DNA from: Chara braunii
Lineage: Eukaryota; Streptophyta; Charophyceae; Charales; Characeae
Assembly (NCBI GenBank): GCA_003427395.1
Contig: BFEA01000042.1
Coordinates: forward strand, 3,605,127 to 3,631,253
Length of the DNA stretch: 26,127 bases
Direction of reading: 5' to 3'
Shown: positions 1 through 8,411 of the stretch, piece by piece
How the letters are laid out: every line of letters begins with the position of its first letter
Numbering within the stretch: the stretch's first letter is position 1
Notes under the pieces: model-generated
Databases searched by the model: none
The model's input: only the letters and a program-made list of their open reading frames with translations
Told to the model about the DNA's origin: nothing
Made by a program: the position numbers and the translations under genes

Positions 1-223
1 AAGAGACGGAAAAATGGAATACCACTGCCGGTAGCTTGGTAGGTCAAATGTGAACAGACGCTTGGGATTTTTTTTTTTTTTTTTTTTTTTTCCAACAAAC
101 AACCGGAGCAGATGCTAGGGGTGCTAGGGAATGTTACATCAACTTCATCAGCAATTTCTTTTCTTTTTTGTTTCTTTCTTTTTTTCTGTGTTTGTAAGCA
201 AGAATTCAGATATCAAACAAGAT
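1..223. other. Non-coding flank with poly(T) tract
   Basis: No coding or RNA gene is recognisable. A T24 run lies at 68-91 and a second T-rich stretch at about 158-186. The T24 run could be the reverse-strand poly(A) of a truncated retroposon, but no body is recognisable next to it. Confidence 0.6.
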
Positions 224-563
224 GCAGCAGCCTAGCTCGATTGGTTAGGCCTGCAAGGGGGATTAAGGAGGTCGCGGGTTCAATCCCCAAGGCCCCCTGC
301 CGTATGCTTGGTGCCAACCAACTGAGATAGTCAGCTGGATCCTCCTGGTCGGTGTTAGGAGAGTCTTCAGCCAACGCGGGCGCGGGCAATCAATGCTGGC
401 AGGATTCCCCTCTGACAGTTTCTCTTCTGATGTACTCCATATTCAATCTGTATATGGGACACTGGACCCATTTTCCAGCAGGTGATGCTCCCCACCAATA
501 GATGGAGGGTCTCCCCAGGTGCCAGCAGGTGGGGGCATCCTTGAAAAAAAAAAAAAAAAAAAA
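224..563 (+). mobile_element. tRNA-derived SINE with LINE-like 3' tail and A20
   Basis: A tRNA-like head at about 226-300 carries Pol III A and B boxes. It is followed by a body of about 155 bp, then a 3' tail from 456 that reads GGGACACTGGACCC and continues into a near match to CCCCACCAATAGATGGAGCC, ending in A20 at 544-563. The same tail follows LINE ORF2 ends elsewhere in the window (6351-6505, 9324-9350, and 10591-10680 on the minus strand). A body block (AATGCTGGCAGGA about 60 bp before the tail) recurs in the minus-strand copy at 7729-8010. A tRNA head, unrelated body and LINE-shared tail is the standard SINE plan. No clear target-site duplication is visible. Such an element encodes no protein and would rely on LINE reverse transcriptase. 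Confidence 0.75.
233..287 (+). promoter_or_regulatory. Internal Pol III promoter (A and B boxes) of the SINE head
   Basis: The A box is TAGCTCGATTGG at 233-244, close to the consensus TRGCNNARYNGG. The B box is GGTTCAATCCC at 277-287, a full match to GGTTCRANYCC. Their starts are 44 nt apart, the normal tRNA spacing. The T stem is imperfect (G-A and C-A mismatches), so this is a tRNA relic acting as a promoter and not a functional tRNA gene. Confidence 0.7.
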
Positions 564-1091
564 GTGCGAGTGGGAGTGCGTTGCATGTGGTGTGTGGGAG
601 ATTGTTGGCTGTAGACAATGCCGCTACTCAATGGGGGCGGGGGAAGATGAAAAGGGAGGTGCAGTTACTTACTGGCAAATGCTCGGTCCTTGTCACAGTG
701 GTACCCAGGCCCCCACCGGCCACCCCAACCCTGCACCCTAAACGACTAGGGCAACGGGCAAGCATGTAATTACCACCCTCCACCGATAGAGGAAACGGTC
801 CTGCACCGAAGAGAGGTAGATAGCTATGCTTGCAGGGGTCCCCTGTAAAGCCTTAGGAGTAGTGAGTGATAGGTAGGTAGTGAAAGATGAAACAAGATAC
901 GTTCCATGACATGGCAGAAGCCAGTTAAGAATTGAGAAAAAAAGATATATCCAGCCGTCTCCCGATGCGCAGAAGACAGCGAAGAAAAACACAACAGCAA
1001 AAAAAACAAACATATCAAGAAAGAGTCTGAGAGATTATATACATATATATATATATATATATAATTTTTTTTTATTTTTTTTTTTGTTAAT
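564..1091. other. Non-coding DNA with AT microsatellite
   Basis: No gene is supported. The only structure is an AT dinucleotide run at about 1035-1063, followed directly by a T-rich stretch at 1064-1085. Short open frames here are low-complexity or out of context. Confidence 0.6.
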
Positions 1092-1215
1092 GCACCCTCC
1101 GGTTCCATAAGCCTTTCCAAAGTCGATGAATAGCACTGGGCCGTGAGTGGTTAAAAAAAAATAAAAATAAAAAAAGAAGGTCAATGAATAGCACTGCTGC
1201 CTCTGACCTCCTCTG
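1092..1215 (-). pseudogene. LINE reverse transcriptase fragment (motif A) split by a micro-insertion
   Basis: Read on the minus strand, this short piece matches RT motif A of the two larger LINEs here (FIDFEKAYDHVDW in the plus element, FIDFEKAFDHVDW in the minus one). It reads EAAVLFID before an A-rich insertion and VLFIDFGKAYGT after it. The VLFID codons are duplicated on both sides because they form the target-site duplication. With the insert and one repeat removed, the frame reads through motif A, including the catalytic Asp of FIDF. Only a few dozen codons survive and the upstream and downstream RT segments are not recognisable. Confidence 0.6.
1122..1196. repeat. A-rich micro-insertion flanked by 17-bp direct repeats
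   Basis: GTCGATGAATAGCACTG at 1122-1138 recurs with one mismatch at 1180-1196. Between them are 41 bp: a short unique part and an A-rich tail (A9-T-A5-T-A7). This is what an extremely 5'-truncated retroposition product with a target-site duplication would look like. It interrupts LINE RT motif A on the opposite strand. Confidence 0.65.
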
Positions 1216-1688
1216 TCTACCTGTGCATATACCCTAGAACGCAGAGCATACAAGGAGAGAAGATCGACAAGGGTGGGGGTAGGGGGACGGAAGTTGTGAT
1301 TGCCTACATGAACAGGGGCTCAATCATAAAGAGATAGCATCAGGCTCCAAGACTGAGAGATCAGGGGGCTACTTACTGGGAGAATAGGGAGAAGAAGATC
1401 ATGTCTTACAATCTGTTCCTAGATCCCTTAGTAGAAGGCATGGGTCGTACTATGGATACTATGATCACTTTTATCATGACGTCATGTAGGCATTCAACTT
1501 AGGCTGCTGTGTACTTCTGCCTGTCCAACTCTTCTCTATCTCTATCTCTATACTATACTATTAAAAACTGCGAAGGGCCCGACGTGACACTTCCCAGCGG
1601 GCCGCACTTGTTCCTCTAAAGGTAGGCCCCGCAGCTCGCATTTCATTCCTTTCCAATGTCTGTCCAAGCAATCAATTTCTATGTTCAG
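1216..1688. other. Non-coding DNA, simple repeat
   Basis: No gene, RNA or recognisable element is visible. A CTATCT-type microsatellite lies at about 1533-1562. The short minus-strand frame across 1548-1787 overlaps the retroelement tail and has no recognisable protein content. Confidence 0.55.
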
Positions 1689-1787
1689 GGACTCTGCCAG
1701 TGGACCCTCTTTCCCGCGCCGGGTGCTGGCCGCCACCAATAGATGGAGCCTCCCGGGAGTGCTAGCGGTGCCTGATCTTATCAGCAC
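1689..1787 (+). mobile_element. Diverged SINE/LINE 3' tail copy
   Basis: CCACCAATAGATGGAGCC at about 1733-1750 matches the shared retroelement tail, and the block GCTAGCGGTG...TCTTATCAGCAC that follows matches the end of the copy at 7729-7885. The upstream part (GGACCC with a diverged CCAGCAGG) is weaker. There is no poly(A). It directly abuts the rDNA fragment that begins at about 1788. Confidence 0.6.
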
Positions 1788-1930
1788 ATGAGAGGCGTGG
1801 GATTATGACTGAATGCCTCTAAGTCAGAATCTGTGCTTGCAGCAACAGCGTATGCCTCCTCGGATGACACAAGGCTGTCGATAGGGCCAGCCCGTCTGGC
1901 CCCGAAAGCATAAGTTCGGAGTTGTCACGC
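1788..1930 (+). rRNA. 3'-end fragment of 25S/28S rRNA
   Basis: GGGATTATGACTGAATGCC followed directly by TCTAAGTCAGAATC is nearly identical to the highly conserved segment close to the 3' end of eukaryotic large-subunit rRNA (plants and yeast read TGAACGCC). The next bases, through GTGCTTGCAGCAAC, still look like rRNA. The rest of the gene is absent: the sequence is cut at about 1788 by a retroelement tail. The exact 3' end cannot be fixed by eye; 1930 is approximate. It is a fragment and not a working rRNA gene. Confidence 0.75.
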
Positions 1931-2084
1931 ATGGCTTAGCTCTAGGGTAGGGTAGAGATATAAGTCGCTCCAGCTAGTCTGAGTTCCGCCTAGCCTTGGG
2001 TAAGTTAGGGAAAGGACGGTAGGATGTGTCCGTGGGCGCCGGCTTGCCTTGCTTAGGTACTCCTGCTGGGTAGACTCTCTGAAT

Positions 2085-2449
2085 TGGGCCTGTAGAAGAT
2101 TGCATGAGGCGGGCGTCCGAAGTTCCCGTACAGCAAGGTTCGTCCGATTCCGCTTCCACCAGGGCTGGGGGGTTGGCCCACCCTTGGTGCTTGTCACTGC
2201 TGTTTGGGCCTGTAGAAGATTGCATGAGCCTGGCGTCCGAAGTTCCCATACGGCAAGGTTCGTCCGCTTCCGCTTCCACCAGGGCTGGGGGGTTGGCCCA
2301 CCCTTGGTGCTTGTCACTGCTGTTTGGGCCTGTAGGAGATTGCATGAGCCTGGCGTCCGAAGTTCCCGTACGGCAAGGTTTGTCCGCTTCCGCTTCCACC
2401 AGGGCTGGGGGGTTGGCCCACCCTTGGTGCTTGTCACTGCTGTCTGGTC
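2085..2449 (+). repeat. Three 120-bp tandem repeats, probably rDNA intergenic spacer
   Basis: Three units of exactly 120 bp start at about 2085, 2205 and 2325, each beginning TTGGGCCTGTAG and carrying CCACCAGGGCTGGGG. They differ at only a few positions. Because they begin about 150 bp after the 25S 3' end, they are most simply spacer subrepeats. The 1931-2084 stretch before them holds nothing else recognisable. Open frames across the array on both strands are periodic artefacts of a 120-bp (40-codon) unit. Confidence 0.7.
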
Positions 2450-2543
2450 CTAGTTGCCCTCGATACTGGTAGGGTGATGGTCCTCAGTGCTGGTCACATT
2501 GAGGTAGGATAGTAGGGACAGGGGGTGCGCTGGGAGTATTAAC

Positions 2544-3077
2544 GTGGGAGAAGATCATCAGAATGAAGGAAGTGATGAAGCCATGGCTCAAGAACTAAAG
2601 GAACTCGAAGATAGTTTACTCTCTTTGATGGAATATCGTTGGCAGGGTGCCAGGATTAGAGGAAAGATCCGTCTATTACATACTGAGGGAGGTATGGATG
2701 CCAGGTTTTTTGCAATGGCCAGAGCTCGATTAGGGAGAACAGTCATCGAAGGATTAGCTCACCTCCAAAATCCAAACGGACAACTAGCCTCTTCTACACC
2801 AAAATGTGCCAAAATTGCTAGAGATTTCTTTAAAGAATTATTTACATCGGAAATAGAAGCCAGCGACAACCAAAGAATTAACGAAATTGACGAATTTTTG
2901 GTACCCCTGACTAAATCCCTCTCGGAGTCTCAAAGGGAACAGCTCAAACTGTCATTGACTAAGGAGGAGATTTGGACTGCACTATTGATGATGGAAGAGG
3001 AAAAAACCCCTGGAATTGATGGTTTGAGAATCTACATGGGATTTCATATCTCAGGACCTAATGGAATTCTATCATAA
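2544..3077 (+). pseudogene. LINE ORF2, segment before and at the start of RT
   Basis: This open stretch covers the linker between endonuclease and RT. It holds the IRGKIRLLHTEGG-type region (compare IQAKIRKTHTDGT in the minus-strand LINE) and the RT entry motif EEIWTALLMMEEEKTPGIDG, the usual 'KxPGxDG' signature. After that the frame shifts near 3030-3055 and again in a T-run near 3105; between the shifts, frame 1 encodes MEFYHKVWETGRMGEF, which continues the RT fold. The true start codon lies in the missing 5' part, so the first Met here has no meaning. Confidence 0.75.
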
Positions 3078-3109
3078 AGTATGGGAAACGGGTAGGATGG
3101 GAGAATTTT

Positions 3110-3868
3110 TTGGTTCAAGGAGTCTTAACCCTATTATACAAGAAAGGAGATAAATATAATATTCGCAACTACCGTCCCATAAATCTTCTCACAGTGGTTT
3201 ATAAGTTGGTTTCAAAAGCACTAACAATACGCCTTAATAACTTTATTGCAGATATCATCCATCCCTCCCAAACAGGTTTCATACAAGGGAGGAATATTCA
3301 GGACAATATTCTACTAATCAATGAGCTAATTAAATTATCAAGACAATCTAAACACAATGCCGCATTTATCTTTATAGATTTTGAAAAAGCTTATGATCAT
3401 GTTGACTGGAATTTTTTGGATAAATGTTTGGACAAATTTAATTTTGGACCTAATTTTAGGAGATGGATTAAGATCCTCCATGAAAATGCAACAACAAAGG
3501 TGATGGTAAATGGTAATGTTGCCCCTCATATATCCTTACAATGTTCAGTTAGACAAGGAGACCATCTTGCCCCATTACTTTTTGTAATCATCATGGAAGC
3601 CCTTGCAGTTAACATACGTCAACATAAGGATATCAAGAGAATATGGGTTACTTTTATCCCTGAAGATGTCATACCAGTGTGTTCCTTGTTTGCAGATGAT
3701 CTATCCCTAATGGAAGATGTCTCTAAAGAAAATCTGGAAGTTATCCAATTAGTGATGGATAAATTTTGTAAACTCTCTGATATGAGAGTTAACAAGGGTA
3801 ACAAAACATTGGGATGGTGGCTCCATTATCAAGGGGGTAGACCACCGGATAGACCTAGGATCAAATAG
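3110..3868 (+). pseudogene. LINE ORF2 reverse transcriptase core
   Basis: Contains the RT palm in order: NYRPINLLTVVYK (residues 20-32 of this frame), GFIQGRNIQDNILL, motif A FIDFEKAYDHVDW with the catalytic Asp, motif B SVRQGDHLAP, and motif C LFADD with the catalytic Asp pair. The family copies the element's RNA into DNA at a nicked chromosomal target (target-primed reverse transcription). The frame ends at an in-frame TAG (3866-3868) shortly after the KTLGWWL block, where the minus-strand LINE reads on. The open frame starts at a TTG just after a frameshift, which is not a real start. Confidence 0.85.
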
Positions 3869-5116
3869 ACTCCCCCGGAGACTCCAATGAGAATCTTGGA
3901 TATTTCCCTCTCTGCTAATGGCAAACCAACCACAAATAATATGATGATCATGGACCAAGCGCTTTCCAAATTAGAATTATAGAAGGATAAACATACTTCT
4001 ATATTTGGAAGAACTCTCGCCATCAATAATGTGGTGTTAGCCTCGATTTGGTATAAATCAGCGTTATGGGCCTTAGACAAACCTGCCATAAAGACATTTC
4101 AACGACAGCTTGTTGTTTTTCTCTGGCGCCGCAATCATGAATGTGTTAATGTAATCAGTAGAGTGGCTTGGTTATCCTTAATCCAACCCAAGGGTAAGGG
4201 TGGTCTTGGAATCATTGACCCCACCACCCAGTCCATGACTTTTTCTATCCAGTGGATTAAGCGTCTTCTCTTTAACCCTCAGACCACATGGAGTAAACTG
4301 GCGAGTGAGCAAATCAGGAGACTAACCCCACCTACTTCAGAAGAGGTGGACCCTCTCATGTGGTTGGAGAATAGGTCGTGGCCACTCCCAAAAAAATCCT
4401 CTTCAATGAACCATATTCCTGATCCCTCAGATCGGCAAGCGGCCAAGGCAGATTTGGTAAATGATCCCTTCTGGATTTACCTTTTAAAGATTTGGAAAAA
4501 ACTTCCTCTTCCAGACAAAGTTCTCCCAGAACGTTGGTAAGAAGTATGCCAACAACCATTATTTAATAACACTTTGATTAGGGATTCTCAGTGTTGCACC
4601 CTTGATTGCGCAGTATCACCCTGGAAAGGATGGATAAAAAAAGGAATTACTAGGGTAAAGGACATATGGAGCATTGCTGACAAGGATTGGGTTAGTCCAC
4701 AGACTCTCCACGATAGACTGAGGTATTGCCATTTCCCGGTAGAAGCCCTTGACAAAATAGTGGATATAATTCCCTTGGATTGGATTATAATACTTAAAAA
4801 GGGTCCGTCTCTGTCCCCAGAAGACTGGGTATCTATTTCATTTCAACCAGGAATAGTGGGGAATATTGTGGAAGTTAGTACTTCTGGGGATATCCTCTTG
4901 ACATTATTCGAGTTGGGAGAGGATAGGTTTCTCACACCAAGACTTCATCAGCAAATAGGGTGGTTCAAGCAGGATTCTCTCTTCCGGATTAGGATTCTTT
5001 CAATCCAATAAAAATTTCTGGCCTTCAAACCGGACACTCCTATTTCCCACCTTCCACTGGATTCAATTTGTTGGTCTTGGTGTGCACACAATCCAGTAGG
5101 ACCAACTCATCTCAGG
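3869..5116 (+). pseudogene. LINE ORF2 thumb/connection region
   Basis: This continues in the same frame as the RT core, with stops TAG at 3978, TAA at 4538 and TAA at 5009. GRTLAINNVVLASIWYK matches GRALAINNVVLAVIWYK in the minus-strand LINE, and QPKGKGGLGI matches QPRVKGGLGI. After the 4538 stop, QQPLFNN aligns with RQPLFGN. No frameshift occurs from 3110 to 6037, so point mutations alone account for the loss of function here. No separate enzymatic domain is recognised in this stretch. Confidence 0.75.
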
Positions 5117-6037
5117 ATGCTTCATAATTTATCTGTTAAATCTGTATATAGAATGTTGAGGCCTAAGGTGTGCCTAAAGGATAGAGTGCAGAATAGGTGG
5201 ATGAATCATCTAAAGGTAAGCAGGGAGAAATTACGCTCAGTCGAGTGGTTTCAACTGTCCAAAACAAAGCCTGCTAAAATTGCTTCGCTCCAATGGCAAA
5301 TCACTCACCACTGTCTTCCCACTAATGACTGGCTCATTGATAGAACTTCTCTAAAACAAAAAGGAAAAGCATCCCCCTGGTGCAAATTCTGTAAATCTGT
5401 CTTTCCTTCCAAACTCATTCCTGCAACAATAGAACACATATTCTTGCAATGTTCAGGATCCGTATGGTTATGGCGCTGGTGGGATAGAATTTGGAATCAG
5501 ATTGGAACATCTCTCCCGTGGCCATGGAACTGGAAAGCCTTATTACTTGAATCCCGGAATCCGTCACAGGTGGACACTTTCACAATTAAATTTTTCAAGA
5601 TTTCTAGGAGAGCAGCTGTATGGGCACTGTGGGTTCGTAGGTGTACCTATGAAATGGAAGGAGCTCGGCTTGATGGTCCAAAATTTACTAAGACCGTCAA
5701 GCAGCAGATTCAGGTGGAAATCACAACCAGGTGGGAAACAATAAAGGAAAAACTTAATTTTTTTTCTCTAGAAAAAGACATCAAACAACACATTCTAACA
5801 TTTAATCAAGACTGGCTTGATGGGGATCAAGGAGGGAGGGTGGGGCGGGTGGAATGGGAGGGAAGGCAGGGAAATGGTTCAGGAAAAGATGCATGGAATT
5901 ATCATCTTACTTTTTTTGATTGGTGTAATATTAATTCCAGTATTCCAATGAGTCCACTTTCAGATTTTCCAGATCCCTTCCCCCCGTCAGGTATACCACT
6001 GGTGCCAATCTCGTGGTACGCGCAGGATGTTGTTTGA
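5117..6037 (+). pseudogene. LINE ORF2 C-terminus with zinc-binding RT-associated domain
   Basis: Contains SLQWQITHHCLPTNDWL and then the zinc-binding pattern CKFC...EHIFLQC with the WRWWDRIW block typical of the zf-RVT region of plant LINEs. The last part, ending SDFPDPFP, is shared with the relic at 8440-9065. It is open for 306 codons and stops at TGA 6035-6037. The region is thought to help bind template RNA or DNA; that comes from the family and not from this sequence. Confidence 0.8.
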
Positions 6038-6472
6038 ACCTATGACCACTGCTTTTATTCTCCTGATTCGCGAGCTGTATCTGATTTTGGGGATCCTACC
6101 TTCCTTAGTGACAAGTTCAAGGCAGTGTAGCACAATGACTCAGCTTAGAAAAGATGATGGTCCAATTTCCCTGCAAAAGTTGGAAGTGCTAGTTGGTCAC
6201 CAATATCAGGCGCCCGTTCAGGGTGAAGAGGCACGGAAAACGAATCTCCTCATTTCTCTCTTTCTGGGTTCACAACTGTTCGGCAGGGGACGCTGGGCCC
6301 GATTCCCAGCACGATCTGTTTCTTATGGTTCCAAATATTTTCGATGTGAGGGATGCTGGACCCGTTTTCCAGCAGGTGCAGCTCCCCACCAATGGAACGG
6401 AGCCATCTTTCAAGCAGGGAGATTAGAGGGGGTGTCTGCTCTTACCAGCATCCCCTCTATTCCCTTTTAAGG

Positions 6473-6505
<33 letters not shown>
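6038..6505 (+). repeat. LINE 3' UTR with shared tail motif and A29
   Basis: After the ORF2 stop come about 300 bp without similarity to anything else here, then GGGATGCTGGACCCG at about 6351, the CCAGCAGGTGCAGCTCCCCA block, TGTCTGCTCTTACCAGCA, and A29 at 6477-6505. A related copy of the first block (GGACGCTGGGCCCGATTCCC) sits upstream at about 6289-6312. The tail matches the end of the SINE at 224-563. Confidence 0.75.
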
Positions 6506-6508
<3 letters not shown>

Positions 6509-6787
6509 GTAGGTGGCCTATCCTGTCAGGACAACCATTGGCTGCCACTACCAGCAATCAAGGCGGGTTAGGTCCTTGGCCTCTACAATAGCCTGGGCTT
6601 TAATAAAAATAATAATAATTAAAAAAAAGGACTTAATGACCCTGATGGGCTGTGGGCAGGGATGAGCTTGGCCAGAAGTGCCTTGTTCAGCTCAAATGGC
6701 TGCAGCAGATGATGTAAGGGACACTAGGCCCGATTCCCAGCTATATGAATATGAACAAGTATTTTTATTTTTAGTTTTTCAAAATAG
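6506..6787. other. Short spacer with tail-like fragment
   Basis: No gene. It holds an A/T-rich tract at about 6600-6630 and a diverged piece of the retroelement tail (GGGACACTAGGCCCGATTCC) at about 6719-6738. It may be retroelement debris between the two plus-strand LINEs. Confidence 0.5.
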
Positions 6788-7076
6788 GTGAACTTTGGCC
6801 TGGCCTTTTGCAAGTGGATAAATATACTCCACAGGACTGCCACAACCAATACCACGCTAAATGGTCACCCTGCCCCCTCTTTTGCCCTGCAAAGGTCGGT
6901 GAGGCAAGGGGATCCCATACGTTTGTATTAGTAATGGAGGCTCTGGCAGCGATGATTCCACCCAATCACCACGTGGAAAGAATAAAGTGTACCAGAACTA
7001 TGATCACCCCATCTCGTTCCCATTTCCTCGCTCTTGGCTGATGATTCAATGGTGCCCTTTTAAGCTAATGAGGCGA

Positions 7077-7116
<40 letters not shown>

Positions 7117-7227
7117 CACCCTAACGAGGCGAGCTTTCATGCCCTGGCACACACAATCCATCTCTTCAAACTGGCTACAGATTATCAAGGTCAACTGGGT
7201 GCGGCACAAAAACTGAGGGCTGGTGCT
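6788..7227 (+). pseudogene. LINE relic: RT motifs B and C
   Basis: From GTG at 6788 the frame reads VNFGLAFCKWINILH, matching FNFGPNFRRWIKILH of the plus LINE, then RSVRQGDP (motif B), and after a frameshift VMEALAAMI. Motif C survives as LLADDSMV at about 7029-7052. A poly(T) insertion follows; beyond it the frame resumes as SFHALAHTIHLFKLA and then GTKTEGW before a MITE cuts in at 7228. Many small changes, but the homology is unmistakable. Confidence 0.7.
7065..7133. repeat. Poly(T) insertion flanked by 13-bp direct repeats
   Basis: CTAATGAGGCGAG at 7065-7077 and CTAACGAGGCGAG at 7121-7133 flank a T37 run (7080-7116) with a few extra bases. Removing the insert and one repeat restores the LINE frame, so that ADDSMVPF, one stop codon, and ANEASFHALAHTIHLF align without gaps to the 25-residue ADDLTVLIW... 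segment of the minus-strand LINE. The inserted sequence is essentially only a poly(A) tail on the minus strand. Confidence 0.7.
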
Positions 7228-7375
7228 TTAAACCACCAGTACTTCCTACAGTCCCGTACGCAATTTTAGGAAACGTACGGGCCACTACAGGAGCGCCCAA
7301 ATTCATCCAACTAGAAACGTTTCTACTCTATTTTTTTCCCGCGGCCTATAGCTGGGCCAAGTACTGGTGGTTTAA
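7228..7375. mobile_element. 148-bp MITE with 17-bp terminal inverted repeats, copy 1
   Basis: Begins TTAAACCACCAGTACTT and ends with the exact reverse complement AAGTACTGGTGGTTTAA. The inside has no coding capacity and includes CGTACG-type short inverted repeats. The second copy at 8593-8740 is the same length in the opposite orientation, with strong internal similarity. The TTAA at both ends may be the target-site duplication (piggyBac-like TTAA) or part of a TAA/TTA-type duplication; it is palindromic, so the sequence cannot tell. It sits inside LINE coding sequence. Confidence 0.8.
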
Positions 7376-7400
7376 GAGCAGCCGCCTCTAGTAGTTGTCC

Positions 7401-7448
7401 CTGGTTGCTCTATCAATTGGTGAGGAGCTGCACTTGCTGGAAACTGGG
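7401..7448 (-). repeat. Retroelement tail fragment
   Basis: On the minus strand it reads CAGTTTCCAGCAAGTGCAGC, then TCCTCACCAATTGATAGAG, a diverged form of the shared SINE/LINE tail. It has no poly(A) and no head. It lies between the MITE and the next LINE piece. Confidence 0.55.
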
Positions 7449-7454
7449 TGGTAA

Positions 7455-7590
7455 ACTTAGGAATCCAAAGATTCTGAATGGAAATCTGCAAAATCTTTTC
7501 GGAGGCAGGGCGCTAGCTATACGCAATTCAATCTTTGCTTCCGCACAGTACAAGGTTACGTTCCGGCTTCTCAAAACCAGAAAACGACTC
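7455..7590 (+). pseudogene. LINE relic: thumb fragment
   Basis: Part of an 82-codon open frame. LQNLFGGRALAIRNSIFASA and then QYKVTFRL match LQTSLVGRALAINNVVLAVI and then WYKLAVWPL of the minus-strand LINE. It is the next expected segment after the RT pieces upstream, supporting one broken copy. The sequence then runs into a tail-like fragment at about 7591. Confidence 0.65.
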
Positions 7591-7640
7591 GGACCCCATT
7601 TCCAGCAAGTAACCTTGTACCGCCTGGGCTGCTCTTATCA
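7591..7640 (+). repeat. Partial retroelement tail
   Basis: GGACCCCATTTCCAGCAAGT, then after a gap CTGCTCTTATCA, correspond to the start and end of the shared tail; the CACCAATAGATGG middle is missing. Confidence 0.45.
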
Positions 7641-7728
7641 CTCACCCCCTTGAGCTACGGCAGACTCTCACGCAATCCAGGGTCAATGGAGGATTGTGGA
7701 TAATTGATAATTCACTGAGAACGACGAA

Positions 7729-8010
7729 TTTTTTTTATTTATTTTTTATTATTATTTTTTTTTTAACAAACACACCCCCGCCAGTGTTAGTGGTGCTGAT
7801 AAGAGCGGACACCGCTACCACCCGGGGAGAGGCTCCATCTATTGGTGGGGAGCGTCACCTGCTGGAAAACGGGTCCAGCGTCCCATGAACAGATTTGAGA
7901 TGGAAGCATGTCCGGAAAATGCCATAGTGATGGATTCCTGCCAGCATTGCATCCCTCAAGTTTACATTCCTGCTCCGCCTGCTGGTAGGACCATACCAAA
8001 TAGACCTGGA
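7729..8010 (-). mobile_element. SINE-like copy, minus strand
   Basis: On the minus strand: body block AATGCTGGCAGGAATCC, then GGGACGCTGGACCCG, CCCCACCAATAGATGGAGCC, the GTCCGCTCTTATCAGCACCA end, and an A-rich tail (7729-7764 on the plus strand). The body-plus-tail arrangement matches the SINE at 224-563. The head region (to about 8010 or beyond) has no convincing A or B box, so the copy is either 5' truncated or has a decayed head. It separates two pieces of the LINE relic. Confidence 0.65.
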
Positions 8011-8084
8011 ACCGAGGGAACTGGCCTCACCTTGGTGCCCGTGGTGCTTGCACGCCTTCCCCCCACATTAAAAGAAATGAAATG

Positions 8085-8220
8085 AGATTATAGAGGTCAT
8101 TTGTATGCAATGTCCCACCACCCAGCTCACCTGGAGATGGTGGAACCACATTTCGTGGAAGACGGTCCTTGACACTCTGTGGTCCTTGTCCTGGTCCTGG
8201 CGAGCCATATTGACTGGCGT
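8085..8220 (+). pseudogene. LINE relic: zinc-region fragment
   Basis: One frame reads EVICMQC...LTWRWWNHI and ends SLSWSWRAIL. This aligns with EHIFLQC...WLWRWWDRI and PWPWNWKALL in the plus LINE. The first cysteine pair of the zinc motif is lost. It is too short and interrupted to appear as an open frame. Confidence 0.6.
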
Positions 8221-8358
8221 TCTTTTTTTCTTTTTTTCTTTTTTCTTGTTTACACAGACATTTGATTGTGACAACCGGTAGCCGTATAGTCCATCCTCAA
8301 AGGAGGCGATTTGTGAGTCAGGCTACACACCTACTCAGTAACCTAATTTGTTTGCCCA

Positions 8359-8374
8359 CATGCCAGCTTTAGTT

Positions 8375-8411
<37 letters not shown>

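Larger units (their letters stand above)
2540..6505 (+). mobile_element. 5'-truncated LINE retrotransposon, plus strand
   Basis: A LINE copy that keeps ORF2 from just upstream of the RT domain to the C-terminus, then about 440 bp of 3' UTR and A29 at 6477-6505. ORF1 and the endonuclease domain are missing, as expected from incomplete reverse transcription. The 5' junction lies between the spacer repeats (ending about 2450) and the first LINE codons (about 2544); 2540 is approximate. No target-site duplication was found by eye. Two frameshifts and four in-frame stops make it inactive. It is homologous along its length to the minus-strand LINE at 10591-17330, but the two are clearly diverged. 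Confidence 0.85.

Noticed and set aside
226-300. Functional tRNA gene
   Set aside because: A and B boxes are good, but the T stem has mismatches, no clean acceptor stem forms, and the sequence runs on into a SINE body and poly(A).
1925-2453. Proteins on both strands across 1925-2453
   Set aside because: They are periodic translations of a 120-bp tandem repeat (40 codons per unit) in probable rDNA spacer.
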